64,000 nucleotides of DNA from Nocardia asteroides. GTDB lineage: Bacteria; Actinomycetota; Actinomycetes; Mycobacteriales; Mycobacteriaceae. Under the pieces are notes generated by a model. It was not told where the DNA came from. It saw only the letters and a list, made by a program, of their open reading frames with translations, and did not search any database. Positions 34,399 to 42,958 of the stretch are shown piece after piece; positions within the stretch are counted from its first letter, which is position 1, and each line of letters opens with the position of its first letter. The stretch spans positions 3,534,001-3,598,000 of the forward strand of contig CP082844.1 in NCBI GenBank assembly GCA_019930625.1, read 5' to 3'. The position numbers and the translations under genes are program-made.

Positions 34399-35214
34399 AT
34401 GGCTAACACAAACCTTTCCGGCACCGCCGGACGGATCGCCCAGAACGGCGTCTTCGAGCGATTCGCCCGCGCGGGCTATGTCATGTCCGGCTTGGTCCAC
34501 CTGCTCGTCGGCTACATCGCCATCCGGCTCGCGCTCGGCGGGGGAGGCGGCACCGCCGACCAATCCGGCGCCATGGCCGAACTGGCCGCCAAACCGGGCG
34601 GCGTGCTCACACTCGGGGTGGGCGTGGTCGCGTTCCTGCTGATGGCGCTCTGGCGGCTGGTGGAGGCCGTATTCGGCAGCGCGTCCAAACCCGGCGCCGA
34701 CAGCAGGAAACACGAAGCGTTCGATCGCGCCAAAGCTTTCTCGCTGTTCGTGGTCTACATCGCGTTCGCCGTCTCCGCGTTCCGTTTCGCCCGAGGCAGC
34801 GGCAAGTCGAGCAGCAGTGAGAGCGTCGGGCTCACCGCCCGCCTGATGCAGAACACGGCGGGGACGATCGCCCTCGTCGTGGGCGGGCTGATCATCATCG
34901 CGGTCGGTGGCTACCACGTGTACAAAGGGGCGCGTCAGAGCTTCCTCGACGACCTCCACGGGACACCCAGCGCCTTCGTGCGGCGGCTCGGCACCGTGGG
35001 ATACATCGCGAAGGGACTGGCCATCGGCGCGGTCGGGTTGCTGGTGATCTTCGCCACGCTCGGGTCGGATCCGAACAAGTCCGCCGGACTCGACGGCGCC
35101 TTGAAGACGCTGGGCGCTCAACCCTTCGGCGTGGCTCTGCTGCTCGTGGCGGGGCTGGGCATCATCACCTACGGGCTCTATAGCTTCGTGATGGCCCGGC
35201 GCGCCAAGATGTAG
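34399..35214 (+). CDS. DUF1206 membrane protein
   Basis: 271 residues with six membrane segments arranged as three two-helix DUF1206 repeats (ARAGYVMSGLVHLLVGYIA; FVRRLGTVGYIAKGLAIGAV is the third). It is common in actinobacteria; function unknown. It converges on the amine oxidase gene with 45 bases between the stops. Confidence 0.9.
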   Translation: MANTNLSGTAGRIAQNGVFERFARAGYVMSGLVHLLVGYIAIRLALGGGGGTADQSGAMAELAAKPGGVLTLGVGVVAFLLMALWRLVEAVFGSASKPGADSRKHEAFDRAKAFSLFVVYIAFAVSAFRFARGSGKSSSSESVGLTARLMQNTAGTIALVVGGLIIIAVGGYHVYKGARQSFLDDLHGTPSAFVRRLGTVGYIAKGLAIGAVGLLVIFATLGSDPNKSAGLDGALKTLGAQPFGVALLLVAGLGIITYGLYSFVMARRAKM

Positions 35215-35259
35215 CGGAGCCGGTCCCGCCCGGAACCGACGGCGGCGGCGATCCCCTCG

Positions 35260-36624
35260 TCAGCCCACCGCGGCGGTCTCGTGCTCCAGTACTTCGCTGG
35301 CCGCGCGTTCACCCGAGCGGATGGCTCCGTCGATCCAGCCGCACATGACCGCGGAACTCTCGGTGCCCGCCCAATGGATGCGACCGCACGGCTCGCGCAG
35401 GGCGTGGCCGAACTGGGTGAGCACGCCGGTCGGGGCATGGCTGAGCATGCCGCCGCCGGAGTAACGCTCGACGCTCCAGTTCTGCTCGACGAAGTCGACG
35501 GGTGAGCCGGCTTTCCGGCCGAACCGTTCGACGAGTGCGCCGAGGATCGCGCTCTTGCGTTCCGCGTCATCGAGCCGGCCCAACTGCCGTGCGATGGGCC
35601 CTTCGACGATGACGCACAGGACACCGGGCCGCCCGGTGTCGGTGCACGCATCGATGGTGATCGTCGCAGGCGAACCCGGCGCGGCCGACTGCCCCGACAG
35701 CCCGTCGGCTCGCCAGAACGGTTCCTCGTACACGACGGAGATCTTGATGATCGAGCCGCTCGGCATACGTTGATGGAGGAACCAGCGATCGACGGGCAAC
35801 ATCGGTTTGTACGCGATCTGGTCGGCGATTGCCAAGGGGACGGCCACGATCGCGCGCCGGGCGCGCATGGTCACCTGGGCTGCGCGGACCGTCACCCCCT
35901 CGGCATCCTGATGGATGCATCGGACCGGTTGCGAGAGATGGATCGAATCGCCGAGTTCGGCGGCCATCGGCCCGTAGACGGCGCCCATGCCCCCGACCGG
36001 CCGCGCGTCCTGCGCTCCGTCCTTCACGCCCAGAACGAAGTCGGGTCCGCCCCCCGAAGCCATCTGGTACAGCACGAAAAGCAACGACACCTCCGAAGCC
36101 GCCGAGGTGTAGCAGCCCGCTATGGCGGTCTCGAGCAAATCGTGGGCGGGCTTGGACAGGACATTGTTCTCCAGCCAATGCGCCAGGCTGACCTGATCCC
36201 ACTTGTCGGCCTTCTTCGCCGCCCACGGCGCTTCCAGCGGAACCGACTTGCACATATGTCCGAGCTCGAGGAATACCGCGCCGAGGTTCATCGCCGCCCA
36301 CGGGCTCATGGTCCACGGGATCGTGCCCGTATAGCGGTGCTGCTTGCCGTCGACCACCATCAGGGCCGAGCCGTCGGTGTACTGCTTGTAACTCGCTACC
36401 CCGAACTCGGTCATCAGAGCCTGGACCCGGTCCTGACCCGGCCCGATCCAGGCGCCGCCGCGATCGATCCACGAACCGTCGTCGCGCACTTCGGTGAAGG
36501 TGCGTCCGCCCAGCCGGTCCCGTGCTTCCAGCAGCGCGACCGATCGGCCCGCTTGTTTCAGCCGCAGCGCGGCCGTCAATCCCGCGAAACCGCCGCCGAT
36601 TACGCAAAAGTCGACGTCTGTCAT
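35260..36624 (-). CDS. Flavin monoamine oxidase family protein
   Basis: 454 residues. The FAD-binding Rossmann motif VIGGGFAGLTAALRLKQAG is at the start, followed by EARDRLGGRTFT and WIDRGGAWIGPGQD. The C-terminal FAD contact is GRIHWAGTESS plus GWIDGAIRSGERAA. The segment that carries the covalent-flavin Cys in animal MAO reads ERYSGGGML here, so FAD is probably non-covalent. It oxidises amines, with the substrate unknown. No signal peptide is seen. Confidence 0.92.
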   Translation of the reverse strand: MTDVDFCVIGGGFAGLTAALRLKQAGRSVALLEARDRLGGRTFTEVRDDGSWIDRGGAWIGPGQDRVQALMTEFGVASYKQYTDGSALMVVDGKQHRYTGTIPWTMSPWAAMNLGAVFLELGHMCKSVPLEAPWAAKKADKWDQVSLAHWLENNVLSKPAHDLLETAIAGCYTSAASEVSLLFVLYQMASGGGPDFVLGVKDGAQDARPVGGMGAVYGPMAAELGDSIHLSQPVRCIHQDAEGVTVRAAQVTMRARRAIVAVPLAIADQIAYKPMLPVDRWFLHQRMPSGSIIKISVVYEEPFWRADGLSGQSAAPGSPATITIDACTDTGRPGVLCVIVEGPIARQLGRLDDAERKSAILGALVERFGRKAGSPVDFVEQNWSVERYSGGGMLSHAPTGVLTQFGHALREPCGRIHWAGTESSAVMCGWIDGAIRSGERAASEVLEHETAAVG

Positions 36625-36855
36625 GGCGTGCCGTCCTCGTGTCGAAGTTCCGCACGGCCGCCGTGGTACCCGCGCTCGATCGGCGCACTCGGCACAGCGG
36701 GTGCGATTCGCCTTCGATCAGGTCTACGCGTCGAATCTTGGGCAATTCTATAGCAAATTGCCGCGCTCGGTCATCTCGAGGCATTTCCGGTGCGGACGCC
36801 CGGCAAGCTGCCTAGGCTCACGGATCTTGTTGTCCGACCGCCTGGAGTTCCTCCG

Positions 36856-38103
36856 ATGACGATGTCTCCGTCCTCTGCGCACAGCCGCGCGACGCATGGT
36901 TCGCCGATCGATACCGACGGCCCGCGGATTCCGCTTTTCGCAACGGAATTCGCTGCGGACCCGCACAGCGCCTATCGCGAGATGCGTGCGAGATACGGAT
37001 CGTTGGCGCCGGTGGAACTGGCGCCGGGCGTACCGGCCACCTTGGTGATCGGTTATCACGCCGCGGTGCGGATCATGAACGACCCGGACCACTTCCCGGC
37101 CGACCCGCGCGCTTGGCAGCAGAACATCGCCGCGGACTGCCCGGTGTTGCCGATGATGCAGTGGCGGCCGAACGCTTTGCGGAATGCCGGAGCCGAGCAT
37201 GCCCGCTATCGGCAGGCCAACGTCGCGGGGCTGGAGAAGGTCGACCTGTACGGCCTGCGCGACACCGTCGCGCAGCTGGCCATTCCGCTGATCAACTCGT
37301 TCTGTGCGGACGGGGCCGCGGATGTGGTGCGCCAGTACGCCTTTCCACTCGCCTTCGCGGTGCTGAACGCCTTGCTGGGGTGTCCGGCCGAGATCGCGCA
37401 GCGCGCCGCGACCGGTATGGCCGCGATCTTCGAGGGTGTCGAGGCGGAGCGCGGGAACAAGATGCTCATCGATTCGCTGGGGGAGTTGACGCTGCTGAAA
37501 CGGGCCGAACCCGGCAACGACATCACGACGCGCATGCTGCGGCACTCGGCGGGGTTGAGCGACACCGAGATGGTGCACCAGCTGGGGACCCTGTACGGCG
37601 CGGGTATCGAGCCTCAGCAGAATTTGATCGTCAACACCTTGCTGCTGATCCTCACCGACGAGCGCTTCGGCGGCAGTGTGCTGGGCGGGAGCCTGTCGAC
37701 CCGGGACGCTCTGGACGAGGTGCTGTTCAACGATCCGCCGATGGCGAACTTCTGCTTCAGCTTCCCGAAGCAGCCGGTGCTGATCGATGACGTCTGGCTG
37801 CCCGCCCACCAGCCGGTGGTGATCAGCATGGCCGCCTGCAACACCGACCCGGCGATCAGAACCGACCAGTACGCGGGCAATCGGGCGCATTTGGCGTTCG
37901 GCGGCGGGCCGCACGTGTGTCCGGCGAGTTCACTGGCCTACCTGATCGCCCAGGACGCCATCGACCAACTGCTCGACGCCCTGCCGGAGATGCGGCTCGC
38001 CGTCCCGGTGAACGAGCTGATCTGGCGTCCGGGTCCGTTCCATCGAGCGCTGACCGCCCTCCCGGTCGTTTTCCCGGAGTCGGCGCCCCTGCCGGTGCTG
38101 TAG
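36856..38103 (+). CDS. Atypical cytochrome P450 lacking ExxR arginine
   Basis: 415 residues. The haem-Cys loop is intact (FGGGPHVCP, Cys355). The K-helix motif is not: DEVLFNDPP has Glu288 but Phe291 where the ExxR Arg should be. The I-helix LYGAGIEPQQN lacks the acidic-Thr pair used for oxygen activation. Streptomycete CYP157-type P450s lack the same motif and are usually linked to conservons; no conservon genes lie here. It may have an unusual catalytic or non-catalytic role. ATG 36856 follows TGGAG. Confidence 0.88.
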   Translation: MTMSPSSAHSRATHGSPIDTDGPRIPLFATEFAADPHSAYREMRARYGSLAPVELAPGVPATLVIGYHAAVRIMNDPDHFPADPRAWQQNIAADCPVLPMMQWRPNALRNAGAEHARYRQANVAGLEKVDLYGLRDTVAQLAIPLINSFCADGAADVVRQYAFPLAFAVLNALLGCPAEIAQRAATGMAAIFEGVEAERGNKMLIDSLGELTLLKRAEPGNDITTRMLRHSAGLSDTEMVHQLGTLYGAGIEPQQNLIVNTLLLILTDERFGGSVLGGSLSTRDALDEVLFNDPPMANFCFSFPKQPVLIDDVWLPAHQPVVISMAACNTDPAIRTDQYAGNRAHLAFGGGPHVCPASSLAYLIAQDAIDQLLDALPEMRLAVPVNELIWRPGPFHRALTALPVVFPESAPLPVL

Positions 38104-38162
38104 TTCGCGGGACGGCTGTTCCGGCGGTCCGAAGCGACGAGCGACTCTTCGTTTCAGCGACT

Positions 38163-38178
38163 CTAACTTGAAAGTTAG
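38163..38178. promoter_or_regulatory. DtxR-like metal-responsive operator
   Basis: CTAACTTGAAAGTTAG, a perfect 7-2-7 palindrome followed by GGGTAAG and a TATCAT -10-like element, ends 27 bases before the ABC binding-protein gene. It is similar in composition to IdeR/MntR boxes. Confidence 0.55.
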
Positions 38179-38204
38179 GGTAAGCGAACTTATCATCTCC
38201 TTGT

Positions 38205-39149
38205 ATGAAGGTTCGGCTCCACCCGCTGCTCGCCCTGTCTCCACGCCGATGGATGGCGGCGATAGCCGTGGGCGCGCTGGCATTCACGCTCACCGCCTGC
38301 GCCGAGAGCGGCGCCGGACCCAACGATCGGCCGGTGGTGCTCACGACGTTCACGGTGCTCGCGGATATCGCCAGGAACGTGGCGGGCGAGCACCTGACCG
38401 TGGAGTCGATCACCAAGGCGGGTGCGGAGATCCACGGCTACGAGCCGACGCCGGGTGACATCAAGAAGGCGGCCAAGGCGGACCTCATCCTGGACAACGG
38501 CTTGAACCTGGAGGCGTGGTTCGCCCAGTTCGTCTCCGACTTGCGGGTGCCGCATGTCGTGGTCAGCGAGGGTGTCGCCCCGTTGCCGATCCGCGAGGAC
38601 GCCTACCAGGGCAAACCGAACCCGCACGCGTGGATGTCACCGCAGAACGCGCAGATCTACGTCGACAACATGGTGCGGGCGTTCAGCGATCTCTCTCCCG
38701 GCCATGCCGCCGATTTCCGTTCCAACGGGGAGCGGTACAAGTCCGAGCTGCGCAAGGTGCACGACGAACTCACCGGTACCTTGAACGCGCTGCCGCCGAA
38801 CGAGCGGGCCTTGGTGACTTGCGAGGGCGCGTTCTCCTATCTGGCCCGCGATGCCGGCCTCACCGAGAAGTACATCTGGGCGGTCAATGCCGAGCAGCAG
38901 GCCACGCCCCAGCAGATCGCGTCGGCCATCGACTTCGTCCGGCAGCAGCGGGTGCCCGCGGTGTTCTGCGAGTCCACGGTGTCGGACGCGCCGATGCGCC
39001 GCGTGGTCGAGGCCACCGGCGCGGCGTTCGGCGGGGTGCTGTACGTCGATTCGCTGTCGGAAGCCGACGGCCCGGTCCCGACCTACCTGGCGTTGATCCG
39101 CCACGACGCGCAGACGATCGGCTCCGCACTGACGGGTCGCCGTCCATGA
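38205..39149 (+). CDS. Metal ABC importer, substrate-binding lipoprotein (ZnuA/MntA-like)
   Basis: 314 residues of cluster A-I (TroA-type) binding proteins. The signal peptide ends at lipobox LTACAES. Metal ligands are expected in HGYEPTPGDI (His), NPHAWMSPQNAQIYV (His), CEGAFSYLARDAGL region and VFCESTVSDAP (Glu/Asp). It captures Mn, Zn or Fe outside the membrane; the metal cannot be decided. It is first in a three-gene operon, with a DtxR-like palindrome upstream. Confidence 0.92.
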   Translation: MKVRLHPLLALSPRRWMAAIAVGALAFTLTACAESGAGPNDRPVVLTTFTVLADIARNVAGEHLTVESITKAGAEIHGYEPTPGDIKKAAKADLILDNGLNLEAWFAQFVSDLRVPHVVVSEGVAPLPIREDAYQGKPNPHAWMSPQNAQIYVDNMVRAFSDLSPGHAADFRSNGERYKSELRKVHDELTGTLNALPPNERALVTCEGAFSYLARDAGLTEKYIWAVNAEQQATPQQIASAIDFVRQQRVPAVFCESTVSDAPMRRVVEATGAAFGGVLYVDSLSEADGPVPTYLALIRHDAQTIGSALTGRRP

Positions 39150-39880
39150 GCGGGCCGGTGATCGAGGTGCGTGGCGTCAGCGTCCACTACGGCGAGGTGC
39201 CCGCGCTCGAGGACGTCGATCTGACCGTGAACGCGGGGCGGGTCTGCGGTCTCATCGGGATGAACGGTTCCGGCAAGTCGACGTTGTTCAAGACGATCAT
39301 GGGCCTGGCTCACCCCGACCGGGGAACGGTTCGGATCAACGGCGGCGCGCCCGTCGCGGCGCGGCGCGCGGGCATCCTCGGCTATGTCCCGCAGAGCGAG
39401 GACGTCGACTGGAGCTTCCCGCTTTCGGTCCGAGACGTGGTGATGACCGGCCGCTACGGCCGACTCGGTTTCACCAGGCGTCCGCGTGAGGCGGATCGGG
39501 AAGCGGTCGCGCACGCACTGGAACGCGTGGAACTGACCGACCTCGCCGACCGGCAGATCGGGCAGTTGTCCGGCGGACAGAAGAAGCGCGCCTTCGTCGC
39601 GCGCGGGCTGGCCCAAGGCGCGACCGTCCTGCTGCTCGACGAACCGTTCGCGGGCGTCGACAAGCGTTCGGAGGCCACAATCACCGCACTGCTGCGGCAG
39701 CTCGCCGGCGACGGCGCCACGATCCTGGTGTCGACGCACGACCTGCACGCCTTGCCCGGCCTCGCAGACGAGGCGGTGCTGCTGATGCGCACCGTGCTCG
39801 CCCAGGGCGATCTCGACGCGGTCCTGCGGCCGGAGAACCTGGCCAGGGCGTTCGGCCTGGACGTGATGAACCGGGTGTGA
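39146..39880 (+). CDS. Metal ABC importer ATP-binding protein
   Basis: 244 residues. Walker A IGMNGSGKSTLFK, Q-loop VPQSEDVDW, signature QLSGGQKKRAFVARGL, Walker B VLLLDEPFAG and H-switch VSTHDLH. The QSEDVDW segment is typical of Mn/Zn/Fe ATPases (MntB/SitB/TroB). Its ATG overlaps the upstream stop by four bases. Confidence 0.95.
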   Translation: MSGPVIEVRGVSVHYGEVPALEDVDLTVNAGRVCGLIGMNGSGKSTLFKTIMGLAHPDRGTVRINGGAPVAARRAGILGYVPQSEDVDWSFPLSVRDVVMTGRYGRLGFTRRPREADREAVAHALERVELTDLADRQIGQLSGGQKKRAFVARGLAQGATVLLLDEPFAGVDKRSEATITALLRQLAGDGATILVSTHDLHALPGLADEAVLLMRTVLAQGDLDAVLRPENLARAFGLDVMNRV

Positions 39881-39907
39881 GCCCCGGCCGAGTGTGGGGA
39901 CAGATAT

Positions 39908-40792
39908 ATGAGCTTGACCGAAATTTTCATCGATCCCCTGCGCTACGAGTTCATGGTGCGCGCACTGGCCACCACCGTGACCGCGGCGCTGGTGTGCGCG
40001 GTGCTGTCGTGCTGGCTGGTGCTGATCGGGTGGTCGTTGATGGGAGACGCCGTCTCGCACGCGGTGCTGCCCGGTGTGGTGCTGGCCTACATCGTCGGGC
40101 TGCCGTTCGCGGTGGGCGCGATCGTGTTCGGATTCCTGGCGGTGGCGCTGATCGGCGTGGTCCGGGACACCAGCCGGATCAAGGAGGACGCCGCCATCGG
40201 CATCGTCTTCACCACACTGTTCGCCTTCGGCTTGGTGCTGGTCTCGGTGACGCCCAGTCAGACCGATCTCAACCACATCGTGTTCGGCAACCTGCTCGGC
40301 GTCAGCCGCGGTGAACTGGTGCAGGTGGTGATCCTCGCCGCGATCACCCTCGGCGCGCTGATTCTCAAACGTCGCGACTTCACTCTCTACGCCTTCGACC
40401 CCACGCACGCGCACGCCATCGGCCTCAGTCCGCGGTTGCTCGGCACGGCACTGCTCGGATTGCTGGCCCTCACCGCCGTTGTCGCCCTGCAAGCGGTCGG
40501 CGTCGTCCTCGTGGTCGCCATGCTCATCATCCCGGGCGCGACGGCCTACCTGCTCACCGACCGCTTCGGCCGGATGTTGCTCATCGCCCCCGCCATCTCG
40601 GTGACCTGTGCGGTGGCGGGCCTGTACCTGAGTTACCACCTCGACACGGCTCCCGGCGGCATGGTTGTCGTCGTCCAAGGGATGGTCTTCACGGCCGTGT
40701 ATCTGTTCGCGCCGCGTCAAGGCGTGATCGGTCGGCGGATCTTCGCGGCACGTCGGCTGAAGAACGCGGATTCGGTGAGCGTTCGAGAGTGA
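39908..40792 (+). CDS. Metal ABC importer permease (ABC-3)
   Basis: 294 residues with ~8 membrane segments. The family landmark GDAVSHAVLPGVVLAYIVG is near residue 45; then SRIKEDAAIGIVFTTLFAFG and DPTHAHAIGLSPRLL follow. It forms the membrane channel of the importer encoded just upstream, with a 27-base gap. Confidence 0.94.
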   Translation: MSLTEIFIDPLRYEFMVRALATTVTAALVCAVLSCWLVLIGWSLMGDAVSHAVLPGVVLAYIVGLPFAVGAIVFGFLAVALIGVVRDTSRIKEDAAIGIVFTTLFAFGLVLVSVTPSQTDLNHIVFGNLLGVSRGELVQVVILAAITLGALILKRRDFTLYAFDPTHAHAIGLSPRLLGTALLGLLALTAVVALQAVGVVLVVAMLIIPGATAYLLTDRFGRMLLIAPAISVTCAVAGLYLSYHLDTAPGGMVVVVQGMVFTAVYLFAPRQGVIGRRIFAARRLKNADSVSVRE

Positions 40793-40880
40793 ACGCAGCA
40801 GAGTGGCCGGGGGGCTGAGTGGGGGCACCGGTACCGCCACTGTGGTGGACCGCGGGCCGGATGCGTGATGATGTTGTCTC

Positions 40881-41960
40881 GTGGTGGATTACACGATGGT
40901 CTTCGATCGGGTCCGGGGGTCTCTGCTGGGTGGGGCGGTGGGTGACGCGCTGGGGTGGCCCATCGAATTCCTGCGGCTGGAGCAGATTCGGCAGCGGTAT
41001 GGCGATCACGGCGTGACGGGCTTTCTGCCGCAGCATGTCCAGGACGCGGCGCAGCAGATCACCGACGACACGCAGATGACGTTGTTCACCGCTGAGGGGC
41101 TGTTGCGGTCCGCGCCCGGCGCTGATCCGCTGCCGGCGTTGCGCCGAGCATATCTGCGCTGGTGGCAGACGCAGCGGCAAGAGGCGCCCGCGCCCCACGT
41201 CGACGGGTGGCTGGCGAGCCTTCCCTTTCTGTACGCGGCGCGCGCGCCCGGGAACGCGTGCATGTCCGGGCTCGGGCAGCAGTCACGGGGGTTCGTCGCA
41301 CCGAACCCATTCGGGGAGAGCGGGCCGGTGAACCCGCATTCGAAAGGCTGCGGCACCGTGATGCGGTCCGCGCCGATCGGTCTGGCCGGTATGGGGTCCG
41401 ACCTTGCTTTCACCACGGCCGCGCGGGCCGCTCAATTGACCCACGGGCATCCGACGGGATACCTCGCGGCGGGGGCGTTCGCCGCACTGATCGATCGTGT
41501 GGTGAGCGGTGTCGAGCTGTCGATCGCCGTACGGGAGACGATCGCTCAGCTCACGACTTTCCCCGCGAGCGCCGAGACGGTGGCGGCCCTGACGCGAGCT
41601 GTGGAATTGTCCGAGGAGGGGGTCTCCGCCGAACAGGTCGAGCGGGTCGGCGAAGGGTGGGTCGCGGAGGAATGCCTGGCCATCGCGGTGTATTGCGCAC
41701 TGCACGCGGCCAGGACCGGTGATGTGCGCGCGGCGTTGCTGCTGTCGGTGAACCATTCCGGCGATTCCGATTCCACGGGTGCGGTGGCAGGCAATCTGAT
41801 CGGCGCCGTCCACGGGGTCTCCGGATTGCCGAGGGAATGGGCGTCCGCGGTCGAGGGGCGCGACGTGCTGGTTCAGGTCGCCGACGATCTCGTCATGAAC
41901 TTCGGGCTCGGCGACCGGTCCGGGCTCGCCGCCCGCTATCCCGCCGACGAGGGTTTGTGA
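40881..41960 (+). CDS. ADP-ribosylglycohydrolase (DraG-like)
   Basis: 359 residues. The two di-metal motifs are present: QITDDTQMTLFTAEGLL (TDDT near residue 57) and NHSGDSDSTGAVAGNLIG (SGDSDS near residue 292). It hydrolyses ADP-ribosyl groups from proteins or small molecules. The GTG start at 40881 is weak and ATG 40896 is possible. It stands alone; any link to the distant ART toxin is speculation. Confidence 0.92.
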   Translation: MVDYTMVFDRVRGSLLGGAVGDALGWPIEFLRLEQIRQRYGDHGVTGFLPQHVQDAAQQITDDTQMTLFTAEGLLRSAPGADPLPALRRAYLRWWQTQRQEAPAPHVDGWLASLPFLYAARAPGNACMSGLGQQSRGFVAPNPFGESGPVNPHSKGCGTVMRSAPIGLAGMGSDLAFTTAARAAQLTHGHPTGYLAAGAFAALIDRVVSGVELSIAVRETIAQLTTFPASAETVAALTRAVELSEEGVSAEQVERVGEGWVAEECLAIAVYCALHAARTGDVRAALLLSVNHSGDSDSTGAVAGNLIGAVHGVSGLPREWASAVEGRDVLVQVADDLVMNFGLGDRSGLAARYPADEGL

Positions 41961-42259
41961 CGGTCGCTCCGGTGGTCGAGGCGGGGTCACGCCTCACCGC
42001 TGACATCCGCACCGGTCTCGCTCGGGTCTCGTGGTTCGGTAGGTAACCGGCACCTCCAGCGCGCGGTCGCGTAGCCACCGGTGAGCCGGGTCCGCCTCGA
42101 GCCGGACGTGCCACAGCGACGACCGTCACACGGTGCGGGGCCGCGGTCGTCGTCGCCGCCGGGCGCTGCGCCGTCATCGGCGGCACCATCGCTCGCGGTG
42201 ATGCCCACGAGCGCGGGGATCATCGGATACGTTGTGCCGCTGATGGTCACGACACCTGG

Positions 42260-42889
42260 TCAGGGCAGTAGCTGACGAATCAGGGCGTCGGCGGCCCAGT
42301 CCTGCCACTCCTGGCTGGTCCAGCCCCGTTCGTGGACGAGGAGGTGGTAGGTCTCGGGCGCGAGGACCACCAAAGCGATGTCGGCGGCGCGGTCGGGGTC
42401 GATCCCTTCGCGCAGCGGGGTTTTGGCGGCCAGCGCCGCACCGAGGCGGTGCTGCACGAGGTGGCGTTGGGCGATGTTGGTCTGCCACAGTTCGGCCAGT
42501 TCCGGATCGGTCGCGGCGGCCGAGCGAACGGCCTCCAGCAAGGGGGTGACCCGGGCCAGGATCGCGCCCGCGGCCGCCACTTGGAGCCGGATCTGCTCGA
42601 GCGGTGGCGCGGCGACCGCCTCGGCGAACCACGGCCGGTCGAGCGTGGCGACCGGCTCGGTGTCGCCCGCGATCTCGACGTCGAGCAACTCCGCGAGGAT
42701 CGCGCGCTTGGTGGCGAAGGTGAAGTACAGGGTCTGCACGGCCATCCCAGCTTCTTCGGCGATGGCCTTCATGGTGGTCGCCGTGTAACCGCGGGTGGTG
42801 AACAACTCCCCCGCCGCGCCCAGCATGCGCGCCCGATTGGCCGAGGTCTTGGCCGCGCGCACTCCGGTGTTCTTCGACATGGAGGACAT
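42260..42889 (-). CDS. TetR-family regulator
   Basis: 209 residues (ATG 42880 is an alternative start). HTH TMKAIAEEAGMAVQTLYFTFATKRAILAE at residues ~35-65, followed by a helical ligand domain. It is divergent from the DHA2 pump at 42959, with a dyad operator in the 70-base gap. Confidence 0.92.
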   Translation of the reverse strand: MSSMSKNTGVRAAKTSANRARMLGAAGELFTTRGYTATTMKAIAEEAGMAVQTLYFTFATKRAILAELLDVEIAGDTEPVATLDRPWFAEAVAAPPLEQIRLQVAAAGAILARVTPLLEAVRSAAATDPELAELWQTNIAQRHLVQHRLGAALAAKTPLREGIDPDRAADIALVVLAPETYHLLVHERGWTSQEWQDWAADALIRQLLP

Positions 42890-42911
42890 CCTACTTGACT
42901 GGAGTTCAGCT

Positions 42912-42931
42912 CTAGTGAACTATTTCGCTAG
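42912..42931. promoter_or_regulatory. Probable TetR operator
   Basis: CTAGTGAACTATTTCGCTAG is symmetric at 8 of 10 base pairs. A further CTAGTGAA half-site lies 20 bases downstream, just before the exporter start. Confidence 0.55.
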
Positions 42932-42958
42932 ATCGATGCTCTAGTGAAAGGATGCGTG

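Noticed and set aside
40881..41960. ADP-ribosylglycohydrolase as antidote to the ART toxin
   Set aside because: It lies 38 kb away in a separate context, and such hydrolases are common housekeeping genes. Co-occurrence alone is not evidence.
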